From Flagellimonas nanhaiensis (GTDB taxonomy: Bacteria > Bacteroidota > Bacteroidia > Flavobacteriales > Flavobacteriaceae): 64,000 nucleotides of DNA. Under the pieces are notes generated by a model, which saw only the letters and a list, made by a program, of their open reading frames with translations, did no database searches and was not told the DNA's origin. Within the stretch, counting starts at the first letter, position 1; each line of letters begins with the position of its first letter. Shown here one piece after another: positions 15,925 through 24,087 of this stretch. Position numbers and translations under genes: made by a program. The stretch lies in NCBI RefSeq assembly GCF_003382275.1, contig NZ_QTJX01000001.1:372001-436000 (forward strand), read 5' to 3'.

Positions 15925-18348
15925 ATGAAACGAGCTCTTAAAATTACAGGTATTGTAGTTGGATCTTTGATTGTACTGGTCGTGTTGGCCGGTTTGATTG
16001 GATGGTCCTATATTGATTCCAATTTTTTCTCCTTTGAAGAAGACTATGCAGAGAATTTGAACAGTGTTGAACTCACTGAAAACGGGTATACTTTCATTGA
16101 CCGTAATGGCAATGGTAAGCTCGATGTTTACGAAGACGACAGGAACCCGGTAAAAGCCCGAGTTGCAGATTTGTTGTCCCAAATGACCGTGGAGGAAAAA
16201 ATACATATACTCAAAGGCTCGGGGATCGCTTCGGCCATGGGAAAGGTTGAACCGGGAGAAGGTATTCCGGGAGCAGTAGGTACCATTGTGCCAACTCCTC
16301 GTTTGGGAATTCCAACGGTATACCTGTCAGATGGTCCGGCAGGCCTTCGTATTGAACCTACAAGAGAAGGGGAGGATAGAACATTCTATTGCACGGCATT
16401 TCCTATTGCAACACTATTGGCTTCAACTTGGAACCAAGAACTTGTGCAACAGGTTGGTAATGCCATGGGCAACGAAGCGCTGGAATATGGTATTGACGTT
16501 ATTTTGGGTCCAGGGGCCAATATTCATCGCCACCCACTTTGTGGTAGAAACTTTGAGTATTATTCGGAAGACCCCTTTTTAACGGGTACCATGGGTGCGT
16601 CCATTGTAAATGGAATCGAATCCAATGGAGTAGGGACCTCGGTAAAACATTTTGTGGCCAACAATCAGGAAACCGAAAGAGATCTAAACGATGTAATCAT
16701 TTCGGAAAGAGCATTACGGGAAATTTACTTAAAAGGATTCGAGATTGTTGTGGACAAAGCACAACCTTGGACCATCATGTCCTCGTACAATAAAATCAAT
16801 GGTACCTACACCTCGGAGAGCGAATACTTGCTGACGGATGTTTTAAGGGATGACTGGGGGTTTGAAGGCTTGGTGATGACGGATTGGTTTGGAGGACGAA
16901 ACGCCGCCGCTCAAATTAGTGCAGGGAACGACCTTCTTGAGCCCGGGACAAAAAAGCAGTGGAAAGCCTTAACAGAGGCGTATGAAGAGGGGCAGTTGTC
17001 AGAAGAAGCAATTGATAGATCGGCCGGAAGAATCCTGGAATTGGTCTTCAAGACCAAAAAAATGCAGAACCACAAATATGGCAACAACCCTGATTTGGAA
17101 GCACATGCGGCCATAACCCGTCAATCTGCATCCGAAGGAATGGTCCTGTTGAAGAACGAAAACGCCTTGCCCATAAAAAATGTGAAGAATGTGGCCCTTT
17201 TAGGAGTTACTTCCTATGGGTTTATTGCGGGAGGAACGGGTTCTGGAGATGTCAACGAAGCTTATACAGTATCACTTGAAGAAGGTTTGACCAACGCAGG
17301 ATTTCAAATTAATGACGTGGCCAAAAACATTTTTGAAACACATAAAAAAGCAAATGAGGAAGCGTTTGTGCAGCCTGAAGGAATAGATGCCATGTTCAAT
17401 CCTTACTCACCACCGGAAATAACATTTACGGAAGAACAGTTGTCTGAAATTGTATCTACTTCTGATGTGGGTATCCTTACCATTGGGAGGAATGCCGGTG
17501 AAGGAGGTGATAGAGTAGAGGTTAATGATTTTCTATTGACAGCTTTGGAGCAGGAGTTAATAGCTAATACGAGCAAGGCTTTTCAAAATGCCAATAAAAA
17601 ATTGATTGTGGTGCTTAACATTGGTGGGGTTATTGAAACCGCTTCATGGAAAGAACACCCTGATGCCATATTGTTGGCATGGCAAGGAGGCCAGGAGGGA
17701 GGTAACTCTGTGGCAGATATCTTAAGCGGCATGGAAAACCCGAGTGGTAAATTGCCCATGACCTTCCCTGTTAATCTGGATGACCATGCTTCAAATGTCA
17801 ATTTTCCACAGGAAGGAGGACATCTTTCCTTTTCCGATTTGGCCAGTACCCTTTTGTTTCCAAAAGAAGAGCGACCAGATGCTGAAAAGATGAAAAATAG
17901 GGACTTTACCAATTATGAAGAAGGAATTTATGTGGGGTATAGGCATTTTGATAAATCCAACATGCCAGTTTCTTTTGCTTTTGGTTTTGGGCTGTCATAC
18001 ACTGATTTTGAATATTCAGATATGGAATTGACCACCGAAAATGATACCGTAAACGTATCGTTGACGATAAAAAATATTGGTGACTTGGCAGGGAAAGAAG
18101 TTGTTCAGGTTTATTCCGAAAAAATGAATTCCAATATCGATCGTCCTGTTCAAGAGCTTCGGGCATTTACAAAAACCAACAATTTGGATCCAGGGGCATC
18201 TGAAATGATATCTATTCAGATACCAGTTTCTGATTTGCGCTATTGGGATGAGGACAACAACAAGTGGACATTGGAAAAAGGAGCATATCGTTTTAGAGTT
18301 GGCTCATCGTCCAGGGATATAAAGTTAACGGGTGAGGCCGAGCTGTAA
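15925..18348 (+). CDS. Glycoside hydrolase family 3 protein (beta-glucosidase-like), membrane anchored
   Basis: The 807-residue enzyme has an N-terminal transmembrane anchor (about 6-29), an EF-hand-like loop DRNGNGKLDVYED (59-71), the GH3 TIM barrel with KHF at 241-243 and the catalytic nucleophile D320 in VMTDWFGG, the GH3 C-terminal alpha/beta domain (about 400-640), and a fibronectin-III-like domain (about 700-795). It should act in the periplasm on beta-linked glucosides or related sugars; specificity cannot be read off. It is divergent from the Nudix regulator and its promoter is covered by two matching operators. Confidence 0.92.
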   Translation: MKRALKITGIVVGSLIVLVVLAGLIGWSYIDSNFFSFEEDYAENLNSVELTENGYTFIDRNGNGKLDVYEDDRNPVKARVADLLSQMTVEEKIHILKGSGIASAMGKVEPGEGIPGAVGTIVPTPRLGIPTVYLSDGPAGLRIEPTREGEDRTFYCTAFPIATLLASTWNQELVQQVGNAMGNEALEYGIDVILGPGANIHRHPLCGRNFEYYSEDPFLTGTMGASIVNGIESNGVGTSVKHFVANNQETERDLNDVIISERALREIYLKGFEIVVDKAQPWTIMSSYNKINGTYTSESEYLLTDVLRDDWGFEGLVMTDWFGGRNAAAQISAGNDLLEPGTKKQWKALTEAYEEGQLSEEAIDRSAGRILELVFKTKKMQNHKYGNNPDLEAHAAITRQSASEGMVLLKNENALPIKNVKNVALLGVTSYGFIAGGTGSGDVNEAYTVSLEEGLTNAGFQINDVAKNIFETHKKANEEAFVQPEGIDAMFNPYSPPEITFTEEQLSEIVSTSDVGILTIGRNAGEGGDRVEVNDFLLTALEQELIANTSKAFQNANKKLIVVLNIGGVIETASWKEHPDAILLAWQGGQEGGNSVADILSGMENPSGKLPMTFPVNLDDHASNVNFPQEGGHLSFSDLASTLLFPKEERPDAEKMKNRDFTNYEEGIYVGYRHFDKSNMPVSFAFGFGLSYTDFEYSDMELTTENDTVNVSLTIKNIGDLAGKEVVQVYSEKMNSNIDRPVQELRAFTKTNNLDPGASEMISIQIPVSDLRYWDEDNNKWTLEKGAYRFRVGSSSRDIKLTGEAEL

Positions 18349-18352
18349 TCAA

Positions 18353-18385
18353 AAAAGTGCAAACCAAATTTTGGTTTGCACTTTT
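18353..18385. terminator. Bidirectional terminator between GH3 and the Asp/Gly-rich lipoprotein gene
   Basis: A 16-base perfect inverted repeat, AAAAGTGCAAACCAAA against TTTGGTTTGCACTTTT, with a single central T and A/T-rich flanks on both sides. Confidence 0.85.
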
Positions 18386-18410
18386 ATCTAGCTTTGCTGC
18401 GAAAGGGTTC

Positions 18411-19115
18411 TTAGAAGAAAACTTGCTTTCGGGGACCATCGTAATGTACAACGATCTCTTCTCCATCAACCCTGGTAAAGACAATATCTATATTGATCTC
18501 TGTTTCGGAGATGGAATTGACAAAGATTTCAGCATAGGTTGCCGACAGGTCGGTTTCTGTTGAATTTATGATATTTGGGCCATCTACGTATACCCCATCT
18601 TTAAAGGATCCATCAATCATCAAGTAATGTTCATCAAAATTTGTTGAAGATTCCAGAGAGTCCCAATCTTCTTCCAGCAAATCGATGCCCACAAAAACAT
18701 AATCGTTGATTTCTAGGTTATTGTCACGATCTTCTTGGGTTTGATTGGAAATGCTAAGGGAAATGTAGTTTCCTTCTCCTTCATAGGTTCTTAACTCCGT
18801 GAGCTCATAAAGGGTATCCTGGTATTTTATGGCATTTTCCTCAATAAATACAGGAGCAGGGTCATCTGTTCCATCACCGTTATCGTCAGAGGAACCATCC
18901 CCACTGTCATTGGATGACCCATCCCCATTATCATTGGATGATCCGTCTCCACCATCGTTGGTGGAGCCGTCCCCAGTACCATCTCCATTTGGGGTGTCAT
19001 CACCATTGTCATGATTTTGTGCCCCGGGATCTTCAAATGGAATTTCGCCATTATCATTGGTGGAGCAGCTTGCAAGTAATGTAATTGCCAATAGGAGTTT
19101 AAAAATAATCTTCAT
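18411..19115 (-). CDS. Lipoprotein with Asp/Gly/Ser-rich tandem repeats
   Basis: The 234-residue protein starts with a lipoprotein signal (lipobox LLASC, cysteine 17). Residues 30-87 are a low-complexity acidic linker containing eight-residue repeats of the type GDGSSNDN (48-86). Residues 88-234 are a compact domain I do not recognise, rich in beta-strand patterns. The linker probably spaces the domain from the membrane; calcium binding by the acidic repeats is possible but speculative. It is the last gene of a three-gene minus-strand operon. Confidence 0.75.
   Translation of the reverse strand: MKIIFKLLLAITLLASCSTNDNGEIPFEDPGAQNHDNGDDTPNGDGTGDGSTNDGGDGSSNDNGDGSSNDSGDGSSDDNGDGTDDPAPVFIEENAIKYQDTLYELTELRTYEGEGNYISLSISNQTQEDRDNNLEINDYVFVGIDLLEEDWDSLESSTNFDEHYLMIDGSFKDGVYVDGPNIINSTETDLSATYAEIFVNSISETEINIDIVFTRVDGEEIVVHYDGPRKQVFF
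18858..18974 (-). repeat. 24-base coding tandem repeat, four full copies and one partial
   Basis: The repeats encode GDGSTNDG, GDGSSNDN, GDGSSNDS, GDGSSDDN and GDGTDDP in order. Such in-frame minisatellites can change copy number by slippage without breaking the frame. Confidence 0.85.
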
Positions 19116-19130
19116 GTTATTCGTTTTCTT

Positions 19131-19550
19131 TTAATTGTTGTTTTTCGATTTTAGATTGTAAACTGTGAATGTTTGATATTTGATCTTGTTATTTTCAATA
19201 ATAAAAGTGTCTGTACCCACGGGAATATTTACATAGGGTGATTTGGAGTTCCAAACGATGTAGGCCATGTTTCCGACTACCCTACTTGTAATTAGTTCGC
19301 CAGTAGTATTTCCCTGCGGATATTGCGGCAATATCTTTTTAAAGAAACCTTCAATTTCCTTTAAGCCTTTAAAAAGGCTTTCTCGGGTTGCAATGATTGA
19401 GGTTTCATCATAATCCTGCAGTATTGCTGCTAGGTTATGGGAGTCCACTGCGATTAAATGCCGGTCCAACACTTCTTGAGTACTGGTCTGTGCACTGGTT
19501 TTGCCCAAGAACAAGCAGAACAGTATAATTGGACAGAATATTCCTTTCAT
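19131..19550 (-). CDS. Secreted SnoaL/NTF2-like (DUF4440) protein
   Basis: The 139-residue protein has a signal peptide (about 1-20, cleavage near TSAQ) and one NTF2-like domain beginning EVLDRHLIAVDSHNLAAILQDY. It resembles the other DUF4440 protein in the window only in fold. Its start overlaps the end of the upstream homocysteine methyltransferase gene by four bases, and the lipoprotein gene follows 15 bases later, so the three form one transcript. Function unknown. Confidence 0.8.
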   Translation of the reverse strand: MKGIFCPIILFCLFLGKTSAQTSTQEVLDRHLIAVDSHNLAAILQDYDETSIIATRESLFKGLKEIEGFFKKILPQYPQGNTTGELITSRVVGNMAYIVWNSKSPYVNIPVGTDTFIIENNKIKYQTFTVYNLKSKNNN

Positions 19551-20494
19551 GAGTTGTGGGGCTCAAAAATGTGACTGCAGATAGCTTTGATATGGGAGAC
19601 ATCGGTGCCGCAGCAGCCTCCAAAAACCTGGAGGTTGGGCAAATGTTTTCTCAAAGAAGTATGTAACGCCCCCAATTCTTCTGCGTTTCCTCTATCCAAT
19701 TCTGTGGACTCATCCAGTTCTGCATGGCTTTTGCAAGAAGCATTGGCACGGATACCTTGAATTCTATGTTTCCATTCAGAGCCATGGATTATCTTATCAA
19801 TAAAATGGGTGGGGTGGGCACAGTTGATCATATAGTATAGTGGATACCCGCCTGAAGCCTCATCGATTGTTGTTATGGCACTTTCCAGTGATTCCCCACT
19901 AGGTAGGTTTCCATCTGTTTCCACGGTGAAGGAAATTACCACCGGAATATCATTTTTTTGAGCTTCCAGGGCTATACCCATTGCTTCATTTATATAGGTC
20001 ATGGTAATGGCTGAGACAAGGTCGGCCCCACCATCCTTAAGTGCGTTTATCTGAAGTTGATGATATTCACTTGCTTCTGAAGAGGTCATGGCCGCGTTTA
20101 CAGCATATCCGTCCCTCCTAGGACCAATACAACCACTTATATATATTGGTTCAATATCATTCTGATAAGGTTTTCTAATAACTTTCATCAATTCGATGGC
20201 AGTTTTATTGACCCTGATGAGACCTTTCTCTGAATAACCCAGTTTATAGGCCCAGTCGGGATTGGCACGCCAGGTAGGGCTTTCAATAATAAAACCGGTA
20301 TCATTGGATTTGGCCAGTTCCAGATAGTCTTGGTAATAGTTGATGAGAACATCGGCATGTTTTGGGTTTTCCACTAGTGGAAACGCTGCAAAATGAGGTA
20401 GGTTGATTCCCTTGTTGAAAAGTAAATCGGTTTCTATGCCACCATCGGTCAAAAAGGTGGTGGATTTTAAATCTATTTGTGAAGGTGTCGACAT
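19547..20494 (-). CDS. Homocysteine S-methyltransferase family protein
   Basis: These zinc enzymes methylate homocysteine to methionine using S-methylmethionine or SAM, or betaine in related groups. The zinc-binding cysteines are present: C225 in MINCAHP and C294/C295 in GGCCGTD. The N-terminal TDGGIETDL motif is also typical. The 315-residue length fits stand-alone MmuM-like proteins. It is the first gene of a minus-strand operon with an NTF2-like protein and a lipoprotein. Upstream lies a 289-base divergent region with two perfect palindromes but no SAM-type riboswitch that I could recognise. Confidence 0.88.
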   Translation of the reverse strand: MSTPSQIDLKSTTFLTDGGIETDLLFNKGINLPHFAAFPLVENPKHADVLINYYQDYLELAKSNDTGFIIESPTWRANPDWAYKLGYSEKGLIRVNKTAIELMKVIRKPYQNDIEPIYISGCIGPRRDGYAVNAAMTSSEASEYHQLQINALKDGGADLVSAITMTYINEAMGIALEAQKNDIPVVISFTVETDGNLPSGESLESAITTIDEASGGYPLYYMINCAHPTHFIDKIIHGSEWKHRIQGIRANASCKSHAELDESTELDRGNAEELGALHTSLRKHLPNLQVFGGCCGTDVSHIKAICSHIFEPHNS

Positions 20495-20783
20495 AACATT
20501 TAGTTTTTAATTGCTTTTTGCTTTCACCCTATATTGACGTAAGTTTCCACCTCACGGTGTAAGTGAAAAAACCTGTAGATGGTAGTATGTTAACTTACAT
20601 TTATGTAATCACATGATTGCCAATAAGTTATAATCCATTTTATTGCTTTATCTATTGCTTTTGACGTGAATTCACACTATGCGAGTAAGCAAGAAAAGCC
20701 AGTCCAAACCAAGAAAAACCTGTACATTTGCACCCTTAAAATGTACTGACTACCAATGGTCTAATACCTAAAAAAATTAAAAC
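20495..20783. promoter_or_regulatory. Divergent regulatory region between the homocysteine methyltransferase and PPIase genes
   Basis: Contains the perfect palindromes TTACAT-TT-ATGTAA (20595-20608) and GTGAATTCAC (20666-20675), and TACATTTG (20723-20730), a TAnnTTTG -7 element for the rightward PPIase gene. No clear -33 for that element and no coding frame or known riboswitch was seen. Confidence 0.5.
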
Positions 20784-21716
20784 ATGCAAGACGGAATATA
20801 CGCCCGGTTCAATACCTCTAAAGGAGAGATTTTGATAAAATTGACTCATGATAAAACCCCAGGAACGGTTGGCAATTTTGTGGCCTTGGCTGAGGGCAAT
20901 ATGGAAAATACTGCTAAACCCCAGGGAAAGCCTTACTATGACGGGTTAAAGTTTCATAGGGTTATTGCAGACTTTATGATTCAAGGAGGATGCCCATTGG
21001 GCACGGGAACCGGCGATGCTGGTTACAAGTTTGATGATGAGTTTCACCCAGAACTTACCCATGAGGGACCAGGCGTACTGTCTATGGCCAACGCAGGGCC
21101 TGGAACCAATGGAAGCCAATTTTTTATAACCCACGTAGCAACTCCTTGGTTAGATAATAAGCATACCGTATTTGGCCATGTCGAACATGGACAAGAAGTA
21201 GTGGATGCAATTGCGCAGGATGATGTTATTGAGAGTTTGGAAATTGTTAGGGTAGGTGATGAGGCGACTAGCTGGAATGCAATAGAAGCTTTCAGAGTTT
21301 TTGAAGGAGCTAGGGAAAAACGTATTGCTGAAGCCAAAGCTAGAGCAGAAGCAGAAATGGAAGAACTGGCCGCTGGATTTGAAAAGACCGATAGCGGACT
21401 GAGGTATACCATAATTCAAAAAGGAAATGGAGCCCAGGCAGAAAAAGGAAAAACTGTTTCCGTGCATTATGAGGGTTGTCTTTCCAACGGACAGGTTTTT
21501 GACTCTTCTTATAAAAGAAATCAACCCATAGATTTTACTCTTGGTGTTGGCCAGGTAATTCCAGGATGGGATGAAGGAATAGGACTTTTAAAGGTTGGAG
21601 ATAAAGCTAGGTTTGTAATACCTTCACATTTGGCCTATGGAAGTGCGGGAGCCGGAGGAGTAATACCACCAGATGCTACTTTGGTTTTTGATGTAGAGCT
21701 TATGGCCGTGAAATAA
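20784..21716 (+). CDS. Cyclophilin-FKBP fusion peptidyl-prolyl isomerase
   Basis: The cytosolic 310-residue protein joins two unrelated proline isomerases. Residues 1-160 are a cyclophilin domain ([30 protein letters not shown]). Residues 165-198 form a charged helical linker. Residues 203-310 are an FKBP domain ([47 protein letters not shown]). Such dual-family immunophilins (CFBP type) have been described in Flavobacterium and in apicomplexans. It should catalyse cis-trans proline isomerisation and act as a chaperone. It is a single-gene unit followed by a strong terminator. Confidence 0.93.
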   Translation: MQDGIYARFNTSKGEILIKLTHDKTPGTVGNFVALAEGNMENTAKPQGKPYYDGLKFHRVIADFMIQGGCPLGTGTGDAGYKFDDEFHPELTHEGPGVLSMANAGPGTNGSQFFITHVATPWLDNKHTVFGHVEHGQEVVDAIAQDDVIESLEIVRVGDEATSWNAIEAFRVFEGAREKRIAEAKARAEAEMEELAAGFEKTDSGLRYTIIQKGNGAQAEKGKTVSVHYEGCLSNGQVFDSSYKRNQPIDFTLGVGQVIPGWDEGIGLLKVGDKARFVIPSHLAYGSAGAGGVIPPDATLVFDVELMAVK

Positions 21717-21743
21717 TTAGATTGTCACAGAATAGAATAGAAA

Positions 21744-21769
21744 GGCTTCCAAATATTGGAAGCTTTTTT
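21744..21769 (+). terminator. Rho-independent terminator after the cyclophilin-FKBP gene
   Basis: GCTTCCAA pairs with TTGGAAGC around ATA, followed by six T residues. It overlaps the stop codon of the tiny minus-strand ORF at 21768-21851. Confidence 0.85.
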
Positions 21770-21851
21770 ATTTGGACCTATTTACGCTTATTAACAGTAA
21801 GCAGAAGTTTAGGGTAAGCAAAAGAAGTAAAACAGTAAAAAAAGTATTCAT
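21768..21851 (-). CDS. Tiny single-helix membrane protein, copy B of a tandem pair
   Basis: A 27-codon minus-strand ORF, too short for usual gene calling. It begins MNTFF, has one hydrophobic helix (about 5-21, with a central Asn15) and ends SVNRSK then TAA. It aligns without gaps to the ORF at 21978-22064 with 17 of 27 identical residues. At 12 of those 17 the codons differ synonymously, which suggests selection on the protein. The short polar tail after the helix suggests an inner-membrane peptide. I recognise no family; roles known for such peptides include complex subunits and toxins. Confidence 0.65.
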   Translation of the reverse strand: MNTFFTVLLLLLTLNFCLLLISVNRSK

Positions 21852-21977
21852 AGGGTATAGAATTTAGCTAACTAGGACTTGCTTTTTGTTGATAACAATC
21901 CAACGCTCAAATACCCTACTATATTGCCTTCAAATTAATTGATTTTCAATGTTATATATCCGATAACACAAAATCGG

Positions 21978-22064
21978 TCACTTTTTAGAGCCGTTCACAC
22001 TCAATAATAGCAATACCAAATTCACAAGAAGAAGAATGGAAAGAATGAAAAAGAAGGTGTTCAT
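21978..22064 (-). CDS. Tiny single-helix membrane protein, copy A of a tandem pair
   Basis: A 28-codon minus-strand ORF starting at ATG 22064 and ending TGA at 21978. It begins MNTFFF, has one Leu/Val/Ile-rich helix with a central Asn15, and ends SVNGSKK. It is paralogous to the ORF at 21768-21851, which lies 126 bases downstream on the same strand. It sits downstream of the peroxiredoxin terminator, so it needs its own promoter or read-through; I could not identify an exact TAnnTTTG element before it. The remaining bases of the 21717-22212 gap hold only terminators and AT-rich spacer. Confidence 0.65.
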   Translation of the reverse strand: MNTFFFILSILLLVNLVLLLLSVNGSKK

Positions 22065-22162
22065 GCAATCTGTCGTTTAATGGTTATGGGGAAGGGTCTT
22101 TTGTTGAACTTAAGATTAGAAAAACCGTAAGGGTTGCGTCAAATGGTTTAAAAAACTTCAAC

Positions 22163-22185
22163 AAAAAACCCGGACAATGTCCGGG
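22163..22185 (-). terminator. Rho-independent terminator after peroxiredoxin
   Basis: CCCGGACA-A-TGTCCGGG (22169-22185) forms a perfect stem followed on the minus strand by six T residues (22163-22168). Confidence 0.88.
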
Positions 22186-22212
22186 CCTTAAGTTATTTCT
22201 GAGATTTCCTTG

Positions 22213-22851
22213 CTACGCAGTGGGATCCGGAGTCATTCGCAAATAAGGTTTGATCTCCTCCACACCCTTGGTAAAAATCTCTTTAGCCTCATGTGTGGGA
22301 ATAGAAGGACTCACTACCACCTTTTCACCATTTTTCCAGTTGGCAGGGGTAGCAACTTTATGATGCGCCGTAAGTTGTAATGAATCTATGACACGTAGGA
22401 GTTCGTAAAAGTTACGACCGGTGGAAGCAGGATAGGTCAAAATCAATTTTACCTTTTTGTCCGGTCCAACAATAAAAACAGAACGAACCGTTAGGGTATC
22501 ATCTGCATTGGGATGAATCATGTCATAAAGGTCAGAGACCTTTCTATCCTCATCGGCGATTATAGGAAAATTGACCAAGGTCTCCTGGGTTTCATTAATG
22601 TCTTTTATCCATTCATTGTGCGAATCGGCACCATCAACACTCAACGCCATCATTTTCACATTTCTCTTGTCAAATTCCGATTTAAATTTTGCAGCCGTAC
22701 CTAGCTCAGTAGTACAAACAGGTGTAAAATCTGCAGGGTGCGAGAAAAGAATTCCCCATCCATCACCTAGGTAATCATAAAAATTTAATGTTCCTTGAGA
22801 AGTTTCTGCGGTAAAATCGGGTGCGGTATCGCCTAATCTGATAGTAGCCAT
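22213..22851 (-). CDS. 1-Cys peroxiredoxin (Prx6 subfamily)
   Basis: The enzyme reduces hydrogen peroxide and organic hydroperoxides. The peroxidatic cysteine lies in HPADFTPVCTTELG (C46), and it is the only cysteine in the 212-residue protein, so this is a 1-Cys enzyme that needs an external thiol as resolving partner. The Prx6-type C-terminal arm (about 165-212, including PANWKNGEKVVVSPS) is complete. Bacillithiol or thioredoxin-type proteins encoded nearby are possible reductants, by inference only. The gene is monocistronic with a strong terminator. Confidence 0.94.
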   Translation of the reverse strand: MATIRLGDTAPDFTAETSQGTLNFYDYLGDGWGILFSHPADFTPVCTTELGTAAKFKSEFDKRNVKMMALSVDGADSHNEWIKDINETQETLVNFPIIADEDRKVSDLYDMIHPNADDTLTVRSVFIVGPDKKVKLILTYPASTGRNFYELLRVIDSLQLTAHHKVATPANWKNGEKVVVSPSIPTHEAKEIFTKGVEEIKPYLRMTPDPTA

Positions 22852-23016
22852 GTATATTGTTTTTTTAGATTGTTAAATGATTGTCCTACAAAATTAGTAG
22901 ATATTTAAATCCAAATTCTTTGGAGGCGTTAAATGTGTATTAAAGTTTTAGGTTCCCCAATGATTTAGGTCATATCAATTGAGGTGGACAGAACCAAAGT
23001 TTACTATTTTTAAACC

Positions 23017-23559
23017 ATGGAAAAAGATAATTTAACCCAACTACAGTACCCAATTGGCAAATTTGTGGTCCCAGATCAGATTAAAGATGCTCATTTGGAG
23101 GAATGGATCAGTGTTTTGGAACATTTACCTAAAAGACTGGAAGATATGGTCACGCCGCTCTCTGAAGAACAACTGGAAACACCTTATAGGCCTGGTGGGT
23201 GGACGGTGAGGCAATTGGTGCACCATATTTCGGATAGTCATCATCATAGCTATACACGTTTCAAATGGGCATTGACAGAGGATAAACCTCTCATTAAAGC
23301 CTATTTTGAAAAGGAATGGTCCAAACTTTTTGATGCCAAGACGGCACCCATTCAAATGTCGTTAGACCATTTGAATGCTGTTCATGCCAAGCTGGTACAT
23401 TTGTTAAAGGGACTTTCCAGGGATGAACTCAAAAAACAGTTTGTACACCCAGAGGGGAATTGGGATACCTCTTTGGAAGAAAATGTAGGAAGGTATGCCT
23501 GGCATGGGAGCCATCATTTTGCTCACATAGAGAATTTGATAAAAAGAGAGGGTTGGTAA
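23017..23559 (+). CDS. YfiT/BstA-like DinB-family bacillithiol transferase
   Basis: DinB-fold metal proteins of the YfiT group conjugate bacillithiol to electrophiles. The expected histidine triad is visible: VHHISDSHHH (H69/H70) in the first helix pair and WHGSHHFAH (H163 and H167) near the C-terminus. The 180-residue length and the N-terminus QYPIGKFVVP fit the family well. Flavobacteriia are known to make bacillithiol, which supports the assignment; the actual substrate is unknown. It converges with a GNAT acetyltransferase gene. Confidence 0.85.
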   Translation: MEKDNLTQLQYPIGKFVVPDQIKDAHLEEWISVLEHLPKRLEDMVTPLSEEQLETPYRPGGWTVRQLVHHISDSHHHSYTRFKWALTEDKPLIKAYFEKEWSKLFDAKTAPIQMSLDHLNAVHAKLVHLLKGLSRDELKKQFVHPEGNWDTSLEENVGRYAWHGSHHFAHIENLIKREGW

Positions 23560-24087
23560 TCAAAGAACCTTAGTAAGCACCCACATGGGTCTTTCTTCAG
23601 GTTTGGCTCCGGGTAGCGATAATGTACTTTCTCTCTTGATGGTATAACCATTTTTTTGATAGAAGTTGATTGGACTTCCTTTTTGCATGGTATCCAGCCA
23701 AACAATTTTTTTACCCAGATTTTGGGCAAATTCCTCTATTAATTGCAATACTTTTTTGCCTACACCTTTTCCGGAATAAGCTTGGAGAAGATAAATTTTT
23801 TGGGCCAACAAGGCCTCTTTTTCCGAGAACTCATCCAAAGGATGATCCTTAATCAATTTGACAATTCCGACTACTTCGTCTTCCATCTTGACCAGGAAAT
23901 GAACCATATTGGGATTGCTGAGGTCCTTTTCCACTACCTCAATGGCAAAACTGCTGCTGATATAGGGAGTAGGGTCGTTGTTTTCCCATAAATGCAGATA
24001 GTGTTGTACATAGGAGTTTTTGCCAACTTCAATGTAAGAATCCATGGAGGAAGTTGTAACCACTTCCAAAGTGATAGTATTGTTCAT
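23560..24087 (-). CDS. GNAT-family N-acetyltransferase
   Basis: The 175-residue protein has the acetyl-CoA-binding P-loop of the GNAT fold in LLQAYSGKGVGKKVLQLIEEFA (Q-x-x-G-x-G pattern), followed by the terminal strand-helix unit KNGYTIKRES. The acceptor substrate is unknown. Its start overlaps the end of the upstream cupin gene by four bases, so it is the third gene of a redoxin-cupin-GNAT operon. Confidence 0.87.
   Translation of the reverse strand: MNNTITLEVVTTSSMDSYIEVGKNSYVQHYLHLWENNDPTPYISSSFAIEVVEKDLSNPNMVHFLVKMEDEVVGIVKLIKDHPLDEFSEKEALLAQKIYLLQAYSGKGVGKKVLQLIEEFAQNLGKKIVWLDTMQKGSPINFYQKNGYTIKRESTLSLPGAKPEERPMWVLTKVL

Noticed and set aside
18858..18974. CRISPR-like repeats
   Set aside because: The repeats are contiguous, in frame and coding, with no spacers.
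20495..20783. SAM or cobalamin riboswitch before the homocysteine methyltransferase
   Set aside because: I could not find the conserved core of either; only palindromes and a promoter element are visible.
22036..22080. Plus-strand mini-ORF MERMKKKVFMQSVV opposite tiny ORF A
   Set aside because: It is the reverse of the better-supported membrane ORF, and no equivalent lies opposite ORF B.
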